36,229 nucleotides of DNA from the NCBI GenBank assembly GCA_045114665.1, contig JBGUKW010000153.1:1-36229 (forward strand). Direction: 5' to 3'. This DNA comes from CADAWZ01 sp045114665 (GTDB lineage: Bacteria > Vulcanimicrobiota > CADAWZ01). The notes beneath the pieces are model-generated. The model saw nothing but the letters and a program-made list of their open reading frames with translations, did no database searches and was not told the DNA's origin. Positions 33,748 through 36,229 of the stretch are shown here, in pieces. Position 1 is the first letter of the stretch. The number at the start of each line of letters is the position of its first letter. The position numbers were made by a program, and so were the translations under genes.

Positions 33748-33753
33748 ATTATA
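33748..33753 (-). promoter_or_regulatory. Possible -10 box of the ole operon
   Basis: On the - strand TATAAT reads at 33753-33748, about 110 bases before the oleA ATG, within the stretch that would otherwise encode an N-terminal extension. The -35 at the right distance is poor (TTATAT-like). Weak on its own, but it agrees with the shorter oleA start. Confidence 0.3.
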
Positions 33754-33784
33754 CTTCAAATAAATTACATTATATAATATATTT

Positions 33785-33860
33785 TATCTTGTTATAAAAT
33801 TTCCTTTAGAGTGTAGTTTTTTGTTTTTCACTACAGTTTTTTGATTTTTTTAACAAGATA
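33785..33860. repeat. Nested palindrome after the FolT-like gene
   Basis: The perfect ten-base arms TATCTTGTTA (33785-33794) and TAACAAGATA (33851-33860) enclose a smaller hairpin, TGTAGT / ACTACA (33812-33817 with 33830-33835). The right arm ends two bases before the FolT-like stop codon (33862-33864). It has no clean T run, so it may be an mRNA-end structure rather than a simple terminator. Confidence 0.5.
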
Positions 33861-33861
33861 G

Positions 33862-34398
33862 TTATTTATCTATTTTTAGATAAGTATCTGAAAATTTTTT
33901 CAATATTGAGTATGAAAAAAATGAATAAATAGGAACATGTATTGCCTCTGCAATAAGGCATTTTGTAAAAGAAATAAAAAATGGAATTCCAAAACAAAAC
34001 TGCATTGTCAATGGGATTATAAGCAATTTTGTCAATGATTGGGTGATCATGATTGCAATAAATATTGATAAAAAGGAAGTATTATTTTTCTTTTTTATCA
34101 ATATTATTATCAATGGCGGTAATAACCCTGTTAACATTGATGTTATAGTAAATATAGGGATGTAAGGACCACGAGGAAATACAATATATCCTGTAATATC
34201 ACTCAATATTCCTGTAATAGCTCCAGCATAAGGACCTAACAATAATCCTGAGAATATTATAGGAAAACCGCCAAAATTTAAAATTCCAATTGGAAGAGGT
34301 ATTGTCATGAATCTTTTTAGTATAATTGACAATGCTATTAACATTGCCATATTTACCATCATTTTAGCATTTAATTTCATTTCTAAATTTTTATCCAT
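33862..34398 (-). CDS. ECF transporter S component, FolT-like
   Basis: The 178-residue membrane protein has about six hydrophobic segments. The sequence around MLIALSIILKRFMTIPLPIG and then FGGFPIIFSGLLLGPYAGAI, GILSDITGYIVFPRGPYIP resembles the substrate-binding subunit of folate-type energy-coupling factor transporters. It needs the shared EcfA/EcfT module, which is not in the window. Folate is the likeliest ligand, but other vitamins are possible. The ATG at 34398 overlaps the DUF2400 gene by 16 bases, with AAGGAAG just before it. Confidence 0.8.
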   Translation of the reverse strand: MDKNLEMKLNAKMMVNMAMLIALSIILKRFMTIPLPIGILNFGGFPIIFSGLLLGPYAGAITGILSDITGYIVFPRGPYIPIFTITSMLTGLLPPLIIILIKKKNNTSFLSIFIAIMITQSLTKLLIIPLTMQFCFGIPFFISFTKCLIAEAIHVPIYSFFSYSILKKFSDTYLKIDK

Positions 34399-35183
34399 TC
34401 TTCCTTAAAATCCGAAATAAAATTATCTCCTCTTATTCCTGATCTTGTCAATGCAAAATCGTATTTTGCAGGGTCTTCAGGGTTATATTGAGCAAAGCCT
34501 TCTGTTATAGCTTCAGCTGTTTTTGCAGAAGCATTTCTATTTCTTGTAAATCCAAGCATTTGTCCTATGCTTAGCATGTGAGTATCGAGAGGAACGAGAA
34601 GCTTAGACTTATCAAGTCCTTTCCAGCAACCAGGATCGACATTATCTTTTCTAATCATCCATCTAAAATATAAAATCAATCTCTTACAAGGTGAAGTTGA
34701 TTCAGGTTCTGGCAATAGACTCATTCTATTTTTGTCAAAAAATCCGCTTGCTTCCCTCAATTTTTTAGAAAATCTAAGTGCTGAATTGAAAATATTTTTG
34801 TCTTTTTTGTCATAGCAAGATACAAAACAGTCTTGTAAACTGCCATATTCTTTTAATGTTTTTTTGATACCTGAAAGAAAATTCACAATTTCAGCTCCTG
34901 TTGTGAATCTATATTCCATATTTTCAAATTCATGTTTTATATCTTCATTAGATGAGTTTATTAAATATTCTCTTGGTGTTGAATTCATTTTTTCTAGTAT
35001 ATTGCCAACTATTTTTAAAATAGCCCAAACTCTGCCATAGGCAAAAGATGATGCAATTAAACCTGTTACTTCTTTTTCGGAATCATGACATTTTAAAACA
35101 TATTCGAGAGGATCAGGGTGTACAAATGAACCATCATTATATTTTGTATATAAATCTTCAAGCATTTTAAATCTATTGTTCAT
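34383..35183 (-). CDS. DUF2400 (TIGR02757) family protein
   Basis: I chose the ATG at 35183 (MNNRFKMLEDLYTKY), because GGAGA lies eight bases before it and it overlaps the methylase stop by only 11 bases; the longest frame would overlap by 44. The protein has about 266 residues. The N-terminus HPDPLEYVLKCHD and the following GLIASSFAYGRVWAILKIV match the family. LYFRWMIRKDNVDPGCWKGL and LLVPLDTHMLSIGQMLGFTR are further hallmarks. The family has a HhH-GPD-like helical fold, and no function is established. It is co-transcribed with the neighbours. Confidence 0.88.
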   Translation of the reverse strand: MNNRFKMLEDLYTKYNDGSFVHPDPLEYVLKCHDSEKEVTGLIASSFAYGRVWAILKIVGNILEKMNSTPREYLINSSNEDIKHEFENMEYRFTTGAEIVNFLSGIKKTLKEYGSLQDCFVSCYDKKDKNIFNSALRFSKKLREASGFFDKNRMSLLPEPESTSPCKRLILYFRWMIRKDNVDPGCWKGLDKSKLLVPLDTHMLSIGQMLGFTRNRNASAKTAEAITEGFAQYNPEDPAKYDFALTRSGIRGDNFISDFKEEWIKI

Positions 35184-35715
35184 GTAAATTTTCTCCATAT
35201 CTTCTAAAATATTCATAAATAGTTATTGAAAAAGCATTTGATACATTTAGTGAATTCTTCATTCCACAGGCAGGAAGTTCTATTACTTTATCTGATAAAG
35301 ATAAATAATCACTTTGTAATCCTTCTTTCTCATTTCCAAAAATAAATGCAACCTTTTCAGGTAATTTTATTTTGAAAAGATTTTCTGCTCCTTCTGCTGT
35401 TTCCATTGAAATTATAAAATAATTTTCTTCTTTAAGCCTTTTGATAGCATCTTCTGTCTTAGAAAAATATTCCCATGGCACAAATTCTTCTGCTCCAAGT
35501 GATGTTTTTGCAAGTTTTGGATTCAATGGAGTAGGTGTACTTCCGCATAAAAATAATTTTTCTATTCTAATTGCATCAGCAGTTCTAAATATGCTTCCAG
35601 TGTTGTACGCACTTCTTAAATTGTCAAGAACGGCAACTGCTTTTATTCTTTCTTTGAGCATGAATTTTTCAGGTGTCGTCTGTTGATCTTTATTTCTTAT
35701 TATATATGTCTGCAT
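35173..35715 (-). CDS. SpoU/TrmH family RNA 2'-O-methyltransferase
   Basis: I set the start at the ATG at 35715 (MQTYIIRNKDQQTTPEKFML), 45 codons inside the longest frame, which otherwise begins with AT-rich low-complexity sequence. The roughly 180-residue SPOUT protein has motif 1 DNLRSAYNTGSIFRTADA, motif 2 VAFIFGNEKEGL and motif 3 ELPACGMKNSLNVSNAFSIT. These form the deep trefoil knot that binds SAM. The short length without an N-terminal extension resembles the TrmH/TrmL-type tRNA methylases. The exact RNA target is not readable. No strong ribosome site is seen. Confidence 0.9.
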   Translation of the reverse strand: MQTYIIRNKDQQTTPEKFMLKERIKAVAVLDNLRSAYNTGSIFRTADAIRIEKLFLCGSTPTPLNPKLAKTSLGAEEFVPWEYFSKTEDAIKRLKEENYFIISMETAEGAENLFKIKLPEKVAFIFGNEKEGLQSDYLSLSDKVIELPACGMKNSLNVSNAFSITIYEYFRRYGENLHEQ

Positions 35716-35835
35716 TTTTATAAAATTTTTAAAAATTTTGATTAAGTTGAATATATTTTTATCTTTATATAAAATATCCTTTAAATAGCTTGTGAAAATA
35801 GTGTGGATAGGTGATTTTTGAAATTTTTTTTGTGG

Positions 35836-35880
35836 GGGCTGTGAAAGCAAATAACAAACTATTCTATTTTTTCACAGCCC
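35836..35880. repeat. Hairpin sharing its core with the 20364 terminator
   Basis: GGGCTGTGAAA (35836-35846) pairs with TTTCACAGCCC (35870-35880), with a 23-base loop. The arms match those of the terminator at 20364-20407. Neither side carries a good T run, so it may be a relic repeat or a weak terminator for something entering from the right edge. Confidence 0.55.
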
Positions 35881-35979
35881 TTTAGGTAGGATGAGCCAAT
35901 TATTAGGTGTTTGCAGGCACTTGGGTAAATTTCTTCAAGAATGGGAAACTATGAAGAAGGACATATGATAAATAGCCTA

Positions 35980-36130
35980 GTGAACTACTCGGCTACAAGT
36001 AGCCAAGCTTCTTGCTTCAACGACAGCGGTTATTACCACATTTCGTATTACTACAAACAGCTTTCCCCCCGTCTCCACAAGCTTATGGAGTAACAATATA
36101 TTTTGTCCGCCAAGTTCGGGCTATTCCATC
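35980..36130 (-). mobile_element. IS200/IS605 family right end with omega-RNA-like terminus
   Basis: Read on the - strand, the element ends with TGAAGCAAGAAGCTTGGCTA, then CTTGTAGCCGAGTAGTTCAC at 35980. A hairpin GGCTA/TAGCC (within 35991-36004) followed by GAGTAGTTCAC is the form of tnpB 3' ends, where the omega RNA scaffold stops exactly at the element boundary. Sequence beyond 35980 (TAGGCTATTTATC...) would be the guide-like flank. No left end or tnpA is in the window. Confidence 0.6.
36017..36130 (-). pseudogene. Remnant of tnpB C-terminus
   Basis: The - strand frame reads DGIARTWRTKYIVTP, a stop, then ACGDGGKAVCSNTKCGNNRC and a stop, followed by the SLKQE-like GAAGCAAGAA. The ACGDGG-type segment after GIAR is typical of variable TnpB C-terminal tails. 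The in-frame stop and the missing zinc ribbon upstream show the gene is broken or only a tail. The rest of tnpB is not present in this window. Confidence 0.5.
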
Positions 36131-36137
36131 CCTACCT

Positions 36138-36169
36138 GCCCCATATATGAAATCCTTCATATATGGGGC
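36138..36169. repeat. Perfect 14-bp hairpin
   Basis: GCCCCATATATGAA (36138-36151) pairs fully with TTCATATATGGGGC (36156-36169) around a four-base loop. It separates the tnpB remnant from the gene tail at the edge and could terminate that gene, although the T run on the - strand is lacking. Confidence 0.7.
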
Positions 36170-36189
36170 ATTCTTTTATATAATCTTTA

Positions 36190-36228
36190 TTATTTTTTAT
36201 TTACTTGTTTAGCTTCTTCTCTGTCTTT
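36190..36228 (-). CDS. Possible C-terminal tail of a gene beyond the window
   Basis: The - strand frame entering from the edge reads KDREEAKQVNKK and stops at 36190-36192, followed 20 bases later by a strong hairpin. Twelve residues are too few to assign anything; the lysine-rich end would suit many proteins. Confidence 0.2.
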   Translation of the reverse strand, partial: KDREEAKQVNKK

Positions 36229-36229
36229 C

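Larger units (their letters stand above)
35716..36229. other. 514-base region without an intact gene, right edge of the window
   Basis: From left to right: AT-rich sequence that could encode only the rejected N-terminal extension of the methylase (35716-35835), a hairpin (35836-35880), about 100 bases of unassigned sequence with a seven-base inverted repeat TTCTTCA/TGAAGAA, the IS200/IS605 right-end remnant (35980-36130), a strong hairpin (36138-36169) and the possible tail of a - strand gene entering from beyond the edge. Confidence 0.6.

Noticed and set aside
36012..36212. Open frame of 66 codons on the + strand at the right edge
   Set aside because: It runs antisense through the tnpB remnant and the hairpin; no ribosome site or recognisable product.

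Overview
The window is strongly AT-rich bacterial DNA (roughly 30% GC by eye), uses the standard code and is densely packed with genes. No rRNA, tRNA or clear CRISPR array is visible. Shine-Dalgarno sites of the GGAGG/GGTGAT type precede many starts. The cmk-plsC-DUF512-der-plsY order recalls Firmicutes. DUF2760 with paired Hsp70-like genes, a kinase-TPR protein and a complete ole (long-chain olefin) cluster are more usual in Gram-negative or deep-branching lineages. I would not name a phylum; an AT-rich, probably anaerobic member of a poorly sampled phylum fits best.

Layout. (1) 1-3353, + strand: the C-terminus of a protein with a ten-residue tandem repeat, then a terminator and a coupled pair of M16 peptidase-like genes (active subunit, then inactive partner). 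(2) 3465-12916, - strand: a very large Ser/Thr kinase with a zinc ribbon and about 20 TPRs, then a DUF2760-Hsp70-Hsp70 chaperone cassette. (3) 13191-14609, - strand: a sodium:alanine/glycine symporter with a terminator-like hairpin in its leader. (4) 15078-20329, + strand: glucose-6-phosphate isomerase carrying a Tat-type signal peptide, a large helical-repeat protein, tatC and a small unknown protein. (5) 20413-25209, - strand: cmk, plsC, a DUF512 radical-SAM protein, der and plsY, a compact phospholipid/ribosome-assembly operon. (6) 25437-28315, + strand: priA, then a ribbon-helix-helix-like/NifX-domain protein with a His-rich tail. (7) 28369-33636, - strand: oleA-oleB-oleC-oleD plus a phosphopantetheinyl transferase. 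(8) 33862-35715, - strand: a SpoU/TrmH rRNA/tRNA methylase, a DUF2400 protein and a FolT-like ECF transporter subunit, overlapping one another. (9) 35980-36130: the decayed right end of an IS200/IS605 (tnpB) element with its omega-RNA-like terminus.

The observation I would follow first is a pair of related elements at 7312-7460 and 13017-13132. They lie in the same orientation on either side of the DUF2760-Hsp70-Hsp70 cassette. Both keep identical unpaired boxes (AACGATATGT on the 5' side, CTAGT on the 3' side), while their stems differ in sequence by compensatory changes that preserve pairing. That is the signature of a folded RNA or single-stranded DNA, and I do not recognise the family. 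The next most interesting are the Tat leader fused in frame to a glycolytic enzyme (with a plausible internal cytosolic start), the possible attenuator before the symporter, and the PPTase attached to the ole operon.
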